Shown: positions 43,655 through 51,878 of the stretch, one piece after another | Position numbering within the stretch: position 1 is the stretch's first letter | How the letters are laid out: every line of letters starts with the position of its first letter | Assembly (NCBI GenBank): GCA_000622025.1 | Contig: KK211387.1 | Coordinates: 293,945-357,944 of the forward strand | Direction of reading: 5' to 3' | Length of the DNA: 64,000 nucleotides | Origin: Lachnospiraceae bacterium AD3010 | Lineage (GTDB): Bacteria > Bacillota > Clostridia > Lachnospirales > Lachnospiraceae | Notes under the pieces: generated by a model | Told to the model about the DNA's origin: nothing | Database searches by the model: none | The model's input: only the letters and a program-made list of their open reading frames with translations | Made by a program: the position numbers and the translations under genes

Positions 43655-44650
43655 CTACCTCTCTTCCCTGAAATAATTGGTCCCCAGACTCTGAGGAGGC
43701 TGATCCTCACGCTTATTTCTCATGCTCGTTATGATCAGTACTATCAGAGTAACGATATAAGGAAGCATTTTGTAGAGCTCCTTTAACTCCATATGATCCA
43801 TACCTGTGGGAAGGTAGAGATAGAGGATATAGAGTCCGCCGAAGAGAACGGAGGATAAGATACCTATGTCGGGCTTCCAGATAGTAAATATAACGAGTGC
43901 TATCGCAAGCCATCCACGGTCTCCGAAGGCATCATTTGACCAGACGCCGCAGGCATAATCCATTACATAGTACAGTCCGCCGAGACCTGCTATCATACAG
44001 CCAATGCAGGTGGCAACATATTTGTACTTCGTCACGTCTATTCCGGCAGCATCGGCTGTAGCGGGGCTTTCTCCGACAGAGCGGAGATGGAGACCCGTTC
44101 TGGTGTGCTTAAACACGTATGCTGTTAAAAGTGAGATTATAACGGCTGCATATGCAAGGAAACCGTAGGACAGGAAGATCTTTCCAAACCATCCAAGGGA
44201 TCCTGCAAAGGGGAGTGATTTACTGAAATAGCCGGACGTTTCGGACAAGGCTATGGAGGGAACATCCGCTCCCGATATCTTTATTAGGGAACCTCCGAAA
44301 AAGTTTCCGAAGCCTATGCCGAAGGTTGTCATGGCAAGACCCGTTACATTCTGATTCGCTCTCAGGCTTACCGTTAAGAAGCTGTAAAGGAGCCCCATGA
44401 GAAGGGACCCAAGAAGAGAGCAGATTAAGGGTATCATGATGGCAAGAACACCGTTCATTCCCTTTCCGGCGCAGCTCTGCTCATAGAAAAAGGAACCGAT
44501 GACGCCGCTGATGCCGCCTACATACATTACACCCGGGATCCCCAGATTCAGATTTCCGGATTTTTCTGTTATGGTTTCACCGCAGCTTCCGTACATAAGG
44601 GGTATTCCCTGCTGTATGGCCCTGGGGATAAAAGCAACTAGATCTATCAT
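43655..44650 (-). CDS. ABC transporter permease, BMP/nucleoside type (NupQ-like)
   Basis: A 331-aa inner-membrane permease of the BPD_transp_2 family with 8-10 helices. Family signature: GIPLMYGSCGETITEKSGNL, NLGIPGVMYVGG, and GESPATADAAGIDVTKYKYV (the ATPase-contacting loop). It pairs with the 44651-45748 permease in purine/nucleoside uptake systems such as NupNOPQ. The gene follows the other permease with no gap. An oddity is the long charged tail (KREDQPPQSLG). Confidence 0.9.
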   Translation of the reverse strand: MIDLVAFIPRAIQQGIPLMYGSCGETITEKSGNLNLGIPGVMYVGGISGVIGSFFYEQSCAGKGMNGVLAIMIPLICSLLGSLLMGLLYSFLTVSLRANQNVTGLAMTTFGIGFGNFFGGSLIKISGADVPSIALSETSGYFSKSLPFAGSLGWFGKIFLSYGFLAYAAVIISLLTAYVFKHTRTGLHLRSVGESPATADAAGIDVTKYKYVATCIGCMIAGLGGLYYVMDYACGVWSNDAFGDRGWLAIALVIFTIWKPDIGILSSVLFGGLYILYLYLPTGMDHMELKELYKMLPYIVTLIVLIITSMRNKREDQPPQSLGTNYFREER

Positions 44651-45748
44651 TTAATGTCTCTCCTTTCCGGTTCTGAATGAGACCTTGTATCTGATAAAGA
44701 ATTCGCATCCGATTATAAAGAACAGCAGTATACCGGTCAGGATATCCGCAAAGGACTGATTAAGCCCGAAGGCTGTGGAGATCTCGCTGGCGCCTCTGTC
44801 CATAAAGACGATTAAGAAGCTTGTGGCTATCATAGCTATGGGGTTGAATTTGGCAAGCCATGAAACCATAACTCCGGTAAAGCCCTGACTGTCGACGATG
44901 GTAGTTGTAATGGTGTGATTGATACCACCCACGAGGATCAGCCCCGCAAGGCCGCATATGGCTCCGGATAAAAGCATGGTCCTGACTATGACCTGTTCCA
45001 CCTTTATCCCGGCGTAAAGAGCGGTATTTCTGCTTTCACCAACTACTGCGATCTCAAAGCCATGCTTGGTATATTTCTGGTAAATATAAATGAAGGCTGT
45101 GACCACCGCAGCGACGATTATGGGAAGCAGGTACTTATTACCGACATTCGGAAGCCAGCCGATTGCAGTATTCTGGTTAATGATACCTATTTTTCCGGAC
45201 CCCTTGGGAACCTCCCATACGATGATATAATATGCCACAAGCTGCATAGCGATATAGTTCATCATCAGTGTGGAAAGTGTCTCATTTGTATTCCATCTGG
45301 CCTTAAGTACCGCCGGTATCAGAGCCCACACGGCACCTGCGGCAACAGAGGTTATGATCATAAATAAGATGACCATTCCGTTCGGAAGCTTTTCTCCTAA
45401 GCAGATCATACAGGCTGCGGATGCAAGGCCGCCTATCAAAACCTGTCCCTCTCCGCCGATATTCCAGAACTGCATCTTGAAAGCCGGTGTAAGAGCAAGG
45501 GATATGATAAGGAGTACGGATATATTCTGCAGGGTTATCCAGGTCTTTCTTTCGGAGCCGAAAGCACCGAGGAAAATGGAACGGTATATTTCCACAGGAT
45601 TATCCCCGGTAAACATTGCTATGATAACCGAGCAGAGGATAAGGGCGGAGATAATTGCAACGGCTCTTATTGCCCATTCCATTTTTCGTGAGACTGCGTC
45701 TCTTTTGACCACATGGAACAGCGGTTCCTTCTGCGTCCTTTCATTCAT
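44651..45748 (-). CDS. ABC transporter permease, BMP/nucleoside type (NupP-like)
   Basis: A 365-aa permease with ~10 helices. Family features: FWNIGGEGQVLIGGLASAA, TNETLSTLMMNYIAMQLV, and VGESRNTALYAGIKVEQ. It forms a heterodimer with the NupQ-like permease. Its ATG shares one base with the stop of the ATPase gene (TAATG). The substrate is probably a nucleoside or related compound by family, not proven. Confidence 0.9.
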   Translation of the reverse strand: MNERTQKEPLFHVVKRDAVSRKMEWAIRAVAIISALILCSVIIAMFTGDNPVEIYRSIFLGAFGSERKTWITLQNISVLLIISLALTPAFKMQFWNIGGEGQVLIGGLASAACMICLGEKLPNGMVILFMIITSVAAGAVWALIPAVLKARWNTNETLSTLMMNYIAMQLVAYYIIVWEVPKGSGKIGIINQNTAIGWLPNVGNKYLLPIIVAAVVTAFIYIYQKYTKHGFEIAVVGESRNTALYAGIKVEQVIVRTMLLSGAICGLAGLILVGGINHTITTTIVDSQGFTGVMVSWLAKFNPIAMIATSFLIVFMDRGASEISTAFGLNQSFADILTGILLFFIIGCEFFIRYKVSFRTGKERH

Positions 45749-47268
45749 TACGCTGCACCACCTTTCTTTGTCATAAGGAGACCCAGGGTATTCTTGTCTG
45801 TTGTCTCTGCATCAACTATTCCCGATACCTCACCGTCACAAAGTACAAGTATCCGGTCCGCGAGCTCCAGAAGCACGTCCAGATCCTCTCCCACGTAGAT
45901 AACCGCGGTTCCGGCCTCCTTCTGCTTATTGATGAGATCATAGATGGTATAGGAGGAATTGATATCCAGCCCTCTTACGGCATACGCCGTCATCAGAACC
46001 TTGGGCTGGAATGAGATCTCACGGCCAAGAAGCACCTTCTGGACATTTCCGCCGCTAAGCCTCCGGACGGGTGTATCTATGCTGGGAGTGATAACCTCGA
46101 GATCTTTGACAACCTTTATGGCAAGCTCTCTCGGTGTCTTCCTGTCGGTGAAAAGCCTTGACTTTCCGGATCTGAAGCTGCGAAGCATCATATTGTCCGC
46201 AAGGTTCATATTGCCGACCAGTCCCATGCCAAGCCTGTCCTCAGGGACAAAGGACAGGGATACTCCCATTGAATGTATCTGTCTGGGATCCCTGCCGATA
46301 AGATCCACGCTTTCTTTATCATCGGGCTTATATAATACGCTGCCGGATTCAACTTTCTGGAGTCCTGCAATGGATTCCAGAAGCTCCTTCTGACCGCAGC
46401 CGGAAATGCCGGCGATCCCAAGCACCTCTCCGGAATTTGCGGTAAAGGAAACATCCTTAAGCTTGTAGATCCCTGCTGGATCCTTTACAGTGAGACCTTT
46501 GACCTCGATCCGGGGCTTTACGTTTACCGGCTTTTTCCTGTCAATATTCAGGAAGAGATGACGGGCTACCATCATCTCGGTCATCTGCTGTTCATTCGAC
46601 TCAGCTGTGACAAGATCTCCGATAAATTCACCCTTTCTTAAGATCGCTACTCTGTCGGAAATTGCTTTAACTTCATGAAGCTTGTGGGTAATGATTATAA
46701 TGGATTTGCCATCGGCCTTCATGTTCCGCATTACCGTAAAAAGCTTTTCCGTTTCCTGGGGAGTAAGGACTGCCGTAGGTTCATCCAGAATGAGGATCTC
46801 CGCACCCCTGAACAGAACCTTCACTATTTCGACAGTCTGTTTTTCCGAAACGGAGAGATCATATATCTTTCTGCCGGGATCCACTTCAAAGCCGTATTTG
46901 TCGCAGATCTCCTTTATCTTTTTCTCTGCATCCTTAAGATTGAGCCTGCCCTCAAGACCCAGTACTATATTTTCCGCCGTAGTAAGAACATCGATAAGCT
47001 TGAAATGCTGATGAACCATGCCGATCCCAAGATCGAATGCATCCTTAGGTGACTTTATGATAACAGGTTCATCATTTATATAGATCTGACCGGAATCCGG
47101 ATAATATATACCTGCCAGCATATTCATAAGGGTCGTCTTTCCGCTTCCGTTTTCCCCGAGAAGTGACAGTATCTCACCCTTTTTAATATCCAGATTAATA
47201 TTTGAATTTGCAATGACCGAACCGAAGGTTTTAGTAACTCCCCTGAATGAAACCGCTGCCTCGCTCAT
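45748..47268 (-). CDS. ABC transporter ATP-binding protein, BMP/nucleoside type (NupO-like)
   Basis: A 506-aa protein with two fused nucleotide-binding domains, as usual for this family. The N-terminal one is complete: GENGSGKTTLMNMLAG, signature LSVSEKQTVEI, Walker B LILDEPTAVLTP. The second (from ~260) has P-loop GISGCGQKELLES without the Lys of GK[ST], signature RLSGGNVQKVLLGRE, and VLMTAYAVRGLD in place of the usual AxxPTRGLD. The degenerate second site suggests that only one ATPase site hydrolyses. Gene order (lipoprotein, ATPase, two permeases) fits a nucleoside importer. Confidence 0.92.
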   Translation of the reverse strand: MSEAAVSFRGVTKTFGSVIANSNINLDIKKGEILSLLGENGSGKTTLMNMLAGIYYPDSGQIYINDEPVIIKSPKDAFDLGIGMVHQHFKLIDVLTTAENIVLGLEGRLNLKDAEKKIKEICDKYGFEVDPGRKIYDLSVSEKQTVEIVKVLFRGAEILILDEPTAVLTPQETEKLFTVMRNMKADGKSIIIITHKLHEVKAISDRVAILRKGEFIGDLVTAESNEQQMTEMMVARHLFLNIDRKKPVNVKPRIEVKGLTVKDPAGIYKLKDVSFTANSGEVLGIAGISGCGQKELLESIAGLQKVESGSVLYKPDDKESVDLIGRDPRQIHSMGVSLSFVPEDRLGMGLVGNMNLADNMMLRSFRSGKSRLFTDRKTPRELAIKVVKDLEVITPSIDTPVRRLSGGNVQKVLLGREISFQPKVLMTAYAVRGLDINSSYTIYDLINKQKEAGTAVIYVGEDLDVLLELADRILVLCDGEVSGIVDAETTDKNTLGLLMTKKGGAA

Positions 47269-47291
47269 CTCCCTTTGATACCTCTCCTTTC

Positions 47292-47319
47292 AAAATAAGG
47301 GGCGGCAGAAAGCCGCCCC
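47292..47319 (-). terminator. Hairpin between lipoprotein and ATPase genes
   Basis: On the minus strand, GGGGCGGC / GCCGCCCC with a 5-nt loop and a T-rich end (TTATTTT) follows the lipoprotein gene. It probably stops part of transcription or protects the mRNA 3' end, giving more lipoprotein than transporter. Confidence 0.75.
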
Positions 47320-47332
47320 ATTAACCAAAGCG

Positions 47333-48631
47333 TTAATATGCCGTGTCAAGAAGTGTGATACCGTCAACCTGAACATTGAAGAACGGAGCTGATCTGAAGT
47401 CAGCGCCGGACTCGTCAAAGTATCCGTTAACTATAACTTCATGATCAGGAGTATAGTCGGCATCCGTATCCACGTCAGCCTCATAGCTTGTAAGTTCCTT
47501 GCCTTCCACTGTAAAGGTCTTTGTATCAAATACATGGATGGTGCCTGCTTCCAGATCAGCCTTTGCCTTTTCGATGGCTTCATCTGTTCCTTCTGCTGCG
47601 GCCGAGCCAAGGCTTGTGAGTTCAACAGAGCCTGTTGAAAGGTCGCCGGTCCAGTCTGCGGGAATTGTCTCACCCTTTTCAACTGCATCTATGATGTACT
47701 TGAAATAAGGAACCCAGTTGATCCTTGAGGAAACGATAAAGGTGTTCGGGCAGGCACTTTCCGTTGAACCGTTATAGGAAATATCCGGAACACCGGCTGT
47801 TTCACAGGCTGTGGGAGCACCCATAGAGTCTGCGTGCTGTGAAATGAGGACACAGCCGTCCTGGATAAGGGTATTTGCGCCTTCCTTTTCTGCTGTCTCG
47901 TCATACCATGATCCGGTAAAGGTTACTTCCATGGTGACTGAAGGACATACGGACTTTGCACCGAGATAGAATGAAGAATATCCGGAGATAACCTCAGCGT
48001 AGGTATAAGCACCTACATAACCCATCTTTGCCTGATCAGCGGTGATCTTTCCTGAATCGATCATTTCATTAAGCTTCATTCCTGCCGCAACTCCTGCAAG
48101 GTAACGACCCTGGAAGATGGTTGCGAAGGCATTGTGGTAATTGCTGAGACCCTCAGTATGTGCCTTTGTACCTGTTGCGTGGCAGAACTGGATATTGGGA
48201 TATTCCTTTGCAGCCTCTATCATGTAATCCTCATGTCCGAAGGAATCCGCAAAAACGATGCCGCATCCGGCGTCTGCAAGCTCGCAGGCCGCATCATAAC
48301 ATTCCTGTCCCTCAGGAATACCGGTCTTCAATACATACTCGACTCCCGCTGCTTCACAGGCTTCCTTTGCAGCGTTGATGAAGTTGAGGTCATAGGTTGA
48401 GTTTTCATCATGCAGGAAAATAAAGCCTACCTTCAGGTCTGATGACGCGGCTTTTCCGGCATCTGCACTGTCTCCTCCGCCATTATCCGCAGCTGGTGCT
48501 TCTGCTGCAGTGTCTCCGGCTGCACCAGCACTGCCGCCTTCGGCACCTTTTCCTCCCGCTGCACAGGCGGTCATCGAGACAACCATTGCTGCAGCCATTG
48601 CAAGCGCCAATAACTTCTTTAGATTTTTCAT
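47333..48631 (-). CDS. BMP-family substrate-binding lipoprotein (NupN/PnrA-like)
   Basis: A 432-aa lipoprotein with a signal peptide ending in the lipobox SMTAC (Cys ~23), a low-complexity Ala/Gly/Asp linker (to ~65), and a BMP (PF02608) domain: KVGFIFLHDENSTYDLNFIN, FADSFGHEDYMIEAAKEYPN, FATIFQGRYLAGVAAGMKLN. Family members bind nucleosides (PnrA, NupN) or autoinducer-like ligands. It is first in the operon, with AGGGAGG before the ATG, and has a ~220-nt structured leader. Confidence 0.92.
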   Translation of the reverse strand: MKNLKKLLALAMAAAMVVSMTACAAGGKGAEGGSAGAAGDTAAEAPAADNGGGDSADAGKAASSDLKVGFIFLHDENSTYDLNFINAAKEACEAAGVEYVLKTGIPEGQECYDAACELADAGCGIVFADSFGHEDYMIEAAKEYPNIQFCHATGTKAHTEGLSNYHNAFATIFQGRYLAGVAAGMKLNEMIDSGKITADQAKMGYVGAYTYAEVISGYSSFYLGAKSVCPSVTMEVTFTGSWYDETAEKEGANTLIQDGCVLISQHADSMGAPTACETAGVPDISYNGSTESACPNTFIVSSRINWVPYFKYIIDAVEKGETIPADWTGDLSTGSVELTSLGSAAAEGTDEAIEKAKADLEAGTIHVFDTKTFTVEGKELTSYEADVDTDADYTPDHEVIVNGYFDESGADFRSAPFFNVQVDGITLLDTAY

Positions 48632-48644
48632 GACATATCCTCCC

Positions 48645-48678
48645 TGAAAAAATATTATGGATGAACCATTTCACCCAT
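48645..48678 (-). terminator. Possible attenuator hairpin in the lipoprotein leader
   Basis: On the minus strand ATGGGTGAA / TTCATCCAT (one G-T pair) with a 4-nt loop is followed by AATATTTTTTC, just before the ribosome-binding site. Weak, but placed as a leader terminator. A second hairpin with a T-run lies upstream at 48739-48779. Confidence 0.45.
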
Positions 48679-48850
48679 ACTTATATCTCAATGGATCGGC
48701 ATACTCTCTTGAAGACGGGCTGCCTACCAGAGATACACAAAAAAATGGGTGCAGAATCAAAACCTATCGGATTCTCCACCACCTTGCAGAAAAAAACTTC
48801 TTCCAACATGACGCAGCGACAATCCACACACGTCATTTATAAATTATGAT
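48679..48850 (-). ncRNA. Structured 5' leader of the BMP transporter operon (candidate regulatory RNA)
   Basis: Between the promoter (48857-48885) and the gene lies a leader with several stems: ATGACG/CGTCAT near its start, GTGxAGAATC/GATTCTxCAC followed by a T-run, then TATCTC/GAGATA (48684-48689 with 48730-48735) enclosing GGCA/TGCC. It does not match the purine, TPP or c-di-GMP-I riboswitch consensus as far as I can tell by eye. From 48886 to 49063 I see no gene. Confidence 0.4.
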
Positions 48851-48856
48851 GAAAAA

Positions 48857-48885
48857 ATTTTATCATGCTATTTTTTTATTTGCAA
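48857..48885 (-). promoter_or_regulatory. Sigma-A-type promoter of the BMP transporter operon
   Basis: On the minus strand: TTGCAA (48880-48885), 17-bp spacer, TAAAAT (48857-48862). Confidence 0.65.
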
Positions 48886-49063
48886 CTCAAATTACGTTCC
48901 CCGCGTTTGCCTTTTAAGGGGATCACGGGCGGGGGAGCAGGACTAAATGGGTGCTTGTGCAATATAACGAAAGACATTATAATGAAACAGGCTTTTTTAT
49001 TAAAAATCACCCCGCTGATCTGCGGGAACACTTGAACAGGGAAAAGAGAGGTTTCTACAGTCT

Positions 49064-50041
49064 ATGACAGAAAAACAGTTTGCGAAAAATGAGGTAATAT
49101 TCAGGGAGGGAGAAAGGGGAGACAGCTTTTTCCTTATTTTGGAGGGAACGGTCGGGATCTATGTGAATTACGGTTCCGCCGACCAGCAGAAGCTTACAGA
49201 GCTTAAGAAGGATAAGTATTTCGGTGAAATGGCTGTGATCGAGGCATATCCGAGAAGTGCTACAGCTGTCGCAGAGGATGAGGTAAAGGCTGAAGAGATC
49301 TCCTCCGGGGAGATACTTAAGTTCTTTGTGAACGATCCGGACAGAGTCATTGATATGATGAAGCATTTGAGCAGGAGGATCCGGGAGCTTACCGCGGATT
49401 ACATCGAGGTATGCGATACCATTGAGGAGCTTCATATCGGAGAAGACCCGGCAAAGCGTGATCAGGGTTTCATCAGTAAGATAAAGAAGTTTGCGGATTT
49501 TTACAAGCTGAATAAAAGGCAGGTAAATGAGGAAAGTGTGGAATCTCTCCGGAAAATGGAAGGCACCTCGCATTCCGAAGGATATATAAAGAACGTGGAG
49601 AGCTTTAAGAAAGGAACCGTTATCTTTAAGGAGGGAGAGACCGGAAACTGCATGTATGACATTCACTACGGTGAGGTGGGGATCTACAAGAATTACGGCA
49701 CTCCTAAGGAGAAGCTTTTATCAAAGCTCCTGATGAACAGGTTTTTCGGGGAAATGGCACTTCTCGAGGACTGTCCCCGCAGTGCCACAGCGGTGGTAAT
49801 GCAGGATGAGACCACACTTGAGGTGATCAATGCGGAGTATATGCGTGAATTGTTTTCAAAGAATCCTCCGAAGATCGAGATGATCCTTTCCTATCTCTCA
49901 TACAGACTGAGGAGGCTTACAGGTGATTATCTGGATGCCTGCAAACTGATATCCGAAATATCGGATGCGGAGAATTCCGGAAATATCAGTGATGAGCTGA
50001 AGAAGAAAGCAGAGGAATTTGAGATAAAGATCTACGGATGA
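49064..50041 (+). CDS. Tandem cyclic-nucleotide-binding domain protein
   Basis: A 325-aa soluble protein with two cNMP-binding (CAP_ED) domains at ~1-105 and ~185-290. Each has the phosphate-binding cassette: KYFGEMAVIEAYPRSATAVA and RFFGEMALLEDCPRSATAVV, with E and R for ribose-phosphate contact. Each is preceded by NEVIFREGERGD or GTVIFKEGETGN. Helical segments (RRIRELTADYIEVCDT; YRLRRLTGDYLDACKL) follow each. There is no DNA-binding or enzymatic domain, so it may act as a sensor or adaptor. It is 70 bp before the response regulator and may be co-transcribed. Which nucleotide binds is unknown. Confidence 0.88.
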   Translation: MTEKQFAKNEVIFREGERGDSFFLILEGTVGIYVNYGSADQQKLTELKKDKYFGEMAVIEAYPRSATAVAEDEVKAEEISSGEILKFFVNDPDRVIDMMKHLSRRIRELTADYIEVCDTIEELHIGEDPAKRDQGFISKIKKFADFYKLNKRQVNEESVESLRKMEGTSHSEGYIKNVESFKKGTVIFKEGETGNCMYDIHYGEVGIYKNYGTPKEKLLSKLLMNRFFGEMALLEDCPRSATAVVMQDETTLEVINAEYMRELFSKNPPKIEMILSYLSYRLRRLTGDYLDACKLISEISDAENSGNISDELKKKAEEFEIKIYG

Positions 50042-50111
50042 TGCCGATTACGGAGTGATCATCCTACAGTTTAAGGACATTTTTTCCGGGAAGCGGAGTA
50101 TAGGAGCATAA

Positions 50112-51191
50112 ATGCATACTATCCTTATTGTCAGTGACAAGGCTGATGAAGTGGAAGCTCTGAAAAGTGAGCTTGTAAACAAGCATTCCATCGTTGTGAA
50201 GGACAGGGGACAGACTGCCCTTGACTATCTGAAAAGAGTCGAGAAGCTGCCCTCTATTATGATCCTGGATCTGGATCTCACCTCCATGAAAGGGATAGAG
50301 CTTCTCGGCTGGATAAAGGACTTCGGGAAGACAAAGGAGCTTCCGGTAATGGTCATCTCCGAAAAGAACAACCCTTCCTTTGAGCTCCAGGCTTATGTGC
50401 TCGGAGCCGTTGATTTCCAGACAAGACCCTTTGTCACTGCGACGCTGATAAGAAAAATAGAGATCCATCTGAAGATGATAGAGAAGAACGATTCTCTTAT
50501 CCAGGCAAACACCATGCTGGCGGGAAACAGCTCCTATCTCCAGAACGCCGTTACCATGTCAATGCAGAACGTAATGAACATGCAGCAGTTCATTGTCGGG
50601 ATAATGACCAGCCTGATAACCAGGAAGGACGGTTTCACGGGGATCCATTCCATGAAGGTCGGACGTCTTATGCAGATACTGATGCAGGAAATGCTGAATC
50701 AGAAGATCCTGTATCTCGAGCCCGAAGACCAGAATATCATAATCCTCGGATCACAGCTCTTCGATATGGGAAAGATCGGTGTACCGGATGAGGTTCTTTC
50801 GAAGGTCGGGAAATACAGTAATGAAGAATTTACGATAATGAAAAACCATACGCTGTATGCAGCGGAAGCTATCCAGAATTTCTCCTATCTTCTTCCGAAC
50901 AATAATTTTGTTATGTACACATACCATATGTGCAGAAGCCATCATGAACGCTGGGACGGAAAGGGCTATCCCGATCAGCTTTCAGGTGAAAATATTCCCA
51001 TTCTTGCCCGTATGGTAGGTCTCTGTGATGTATATGACGCGCTGGTTTCCGAGCGTCCATACAAAAAGCCCTTAAGCCACGGCCATGCCTGTGACATCAT
51101 ACAGGAGGGAAGAGGTACACAGTTCGATCCCACCTTAGTGGATGTTTTTATGCGTGTCCACACCAGCTTCCAGTCGGCATTTTCAAATTAA
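50112..51191 (+). CDS. Response regulator with degenerate HD-GYP output domain
   Basis: A 359-aa protein: an N-terminal receiver (~1-120, IMILDLDLTSMKG, with likely phospho-acceptor Asp ~54) and a C-terminal HD-GYP-type domain (~165-355). Most metal-site residues are present (TGIHSMKVG, IMKNHTLYA, SHHERWDGKGYP with the GYP motif), but the HD dyad reads LFDMGKIGVPDEVL: the His is Phe. HD-GYP proteins hydrolyse c-di-GMP; without this ligand activity may be lost and the protein may be a binding or signalling protein. Its 3' end overlaps the XRE gene convergently by 4 bp. Confidence 0.85.
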   Translation: MHTILIVSDKADEVEALKSELVNKHSIVVKDRGQTALDYLKRVEKLPSIMILDLDLTSMKGIELLGWIKDFGKTKELPVMVISEKNNPSFELQAYVLGAVDFQTRPFVTATLIRKIEIHLKMIEKNDSLIQANTMLAGNSSYLQNAVTMSMQNVMNMQQFIVGIMTSLITRKDGFTGIHSMKVGRLMQILMQEMLNQKILYLEPEDQNIIILGSQLFDMGKIGVPDEVLSKVGKYSNEEFTIMKNHTLYAAEAIQNFSYLLPNNNFVMYTYHMCRSHHERWDGKGYPDQLSGENIPILARMVGLCDVYDALVSERPYKKPLSHGHACDIIQEGRGTQFDPTLVDVFMRVHTSFQSAFSN

Positions 51192-51514
51192 AGGATCTCA
51201 ATGATCTTTAAGATCTTTTTCTTATTTTCCCGGCTCATATATCTTAGGACCGCGAGAAGTCTTTCATCGAGATCATCGGACGTTTCCGGCGTGAAGGAAT
51301 ATTCCTCATTTATAAAATAGTCCACGCTGCATTTCAGGATATCGGCAATCTTTATTAGAAGTGTGAGTGATGGATTGGCTCTGCCGCACTCTATATTTGA
51401 AATATGGCTGGGATTTACATTGAGTATTTCAGCTACATATTCCTGCTTATAACCCAGTGACATCCGTTTTTCCTTTATCTTTTTTCCTATACGGCAAAAA
51501 TCCGGTTCCGACAT
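51188..51514 (-). CDS. XRE-family helix-turn-helix regulator
   Basis: A 108-aa protein; the start at 51514 (MSEPDFCRIGKKIKEKRMSL) is preferred because GAGGGG lies 7 bases upstream; an ATG 7 codons earlier overlaps that site. The HTH spans ~12-65 (YKQEYVAEILNVNPSHISNI, ECGRANPSLTLLIKIADIL), followed by a C-terminal helical tail (LDERLLAVLRYMSRENKKKI) likely for dimerisation. Targets are unknown. It converges on the HD-GYP-like gene. Confidence 0.85.
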   Translation of the reverse strand: MSEPDFCRIGKKIKEKRMSLGYKQEYVAEILNVNPSHISNIECGRANPSLTLLIKIADILKCSVDYFINEEYSFTPETSDDLDERLLAVLRYMSRENKKKILKIIEIL

Positions 51515-51657
51515 TTCACAACCCCTCTCCCTCATTCTATAATTATAACTGCTTTCTTATGCAGGCTGTGCTATAGGAAATCGTACTTATGAATCGGATT
51601 TTATATAATGATCCAACAGAAAAGATATTTAGCTATTGCTAACTATTCTCCCAAAAA

Positions 51658-51735
51658 GATCCTTCGTCGCTATCGCTCCTCAGGATGACAGGAGTGGGAC
51701 GCTCAGGATGACAGGAGTGGGACGCTCAGGATGAC
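51658..51735. repeat. Dispersed short repeat with tandem units
   Basis: Starts with GATCCTTCGTCGCTATCG and continues as CAGGATGACAGGAGTGGGACGCT units (~23 bp, about three). The rest of the 51515-51878 gap has only promoter-like sequences. Confidence 0.8.
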
Positions 51736-51784
51736 ACTTACCGTAAGGCATTGGAATTACAGAATGACCATCAATAAAATAGGA

Positions 51785-51814
51785 TTGAAAGAAAGAGGCA
51801 AAATGGGCTACAAT
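51785..51814 (+). promoter_or_regulatory. Promoter of chorismate mutase fusion gene
   Basis: TTGAAA (51785-51790), 18-bp spacer, TACAAT (51809-51814), 65 bp before the chosen start. Confidence 0.5.
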
Positions 51815-51878
51815 AACAGAGAATTGAATGAGGGGGACTATTCAGCCGTGGCAGGAGATCACGGGATCAGGAGGATTC

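Noticed and set aside
48632-48860. Purine, TPP or c-di-GMP-I riboswitch before the BMP lipoprotein
   Set aside because: The conserved cores of these aptamers are not visible, so only an unclassified structured leader is reported.
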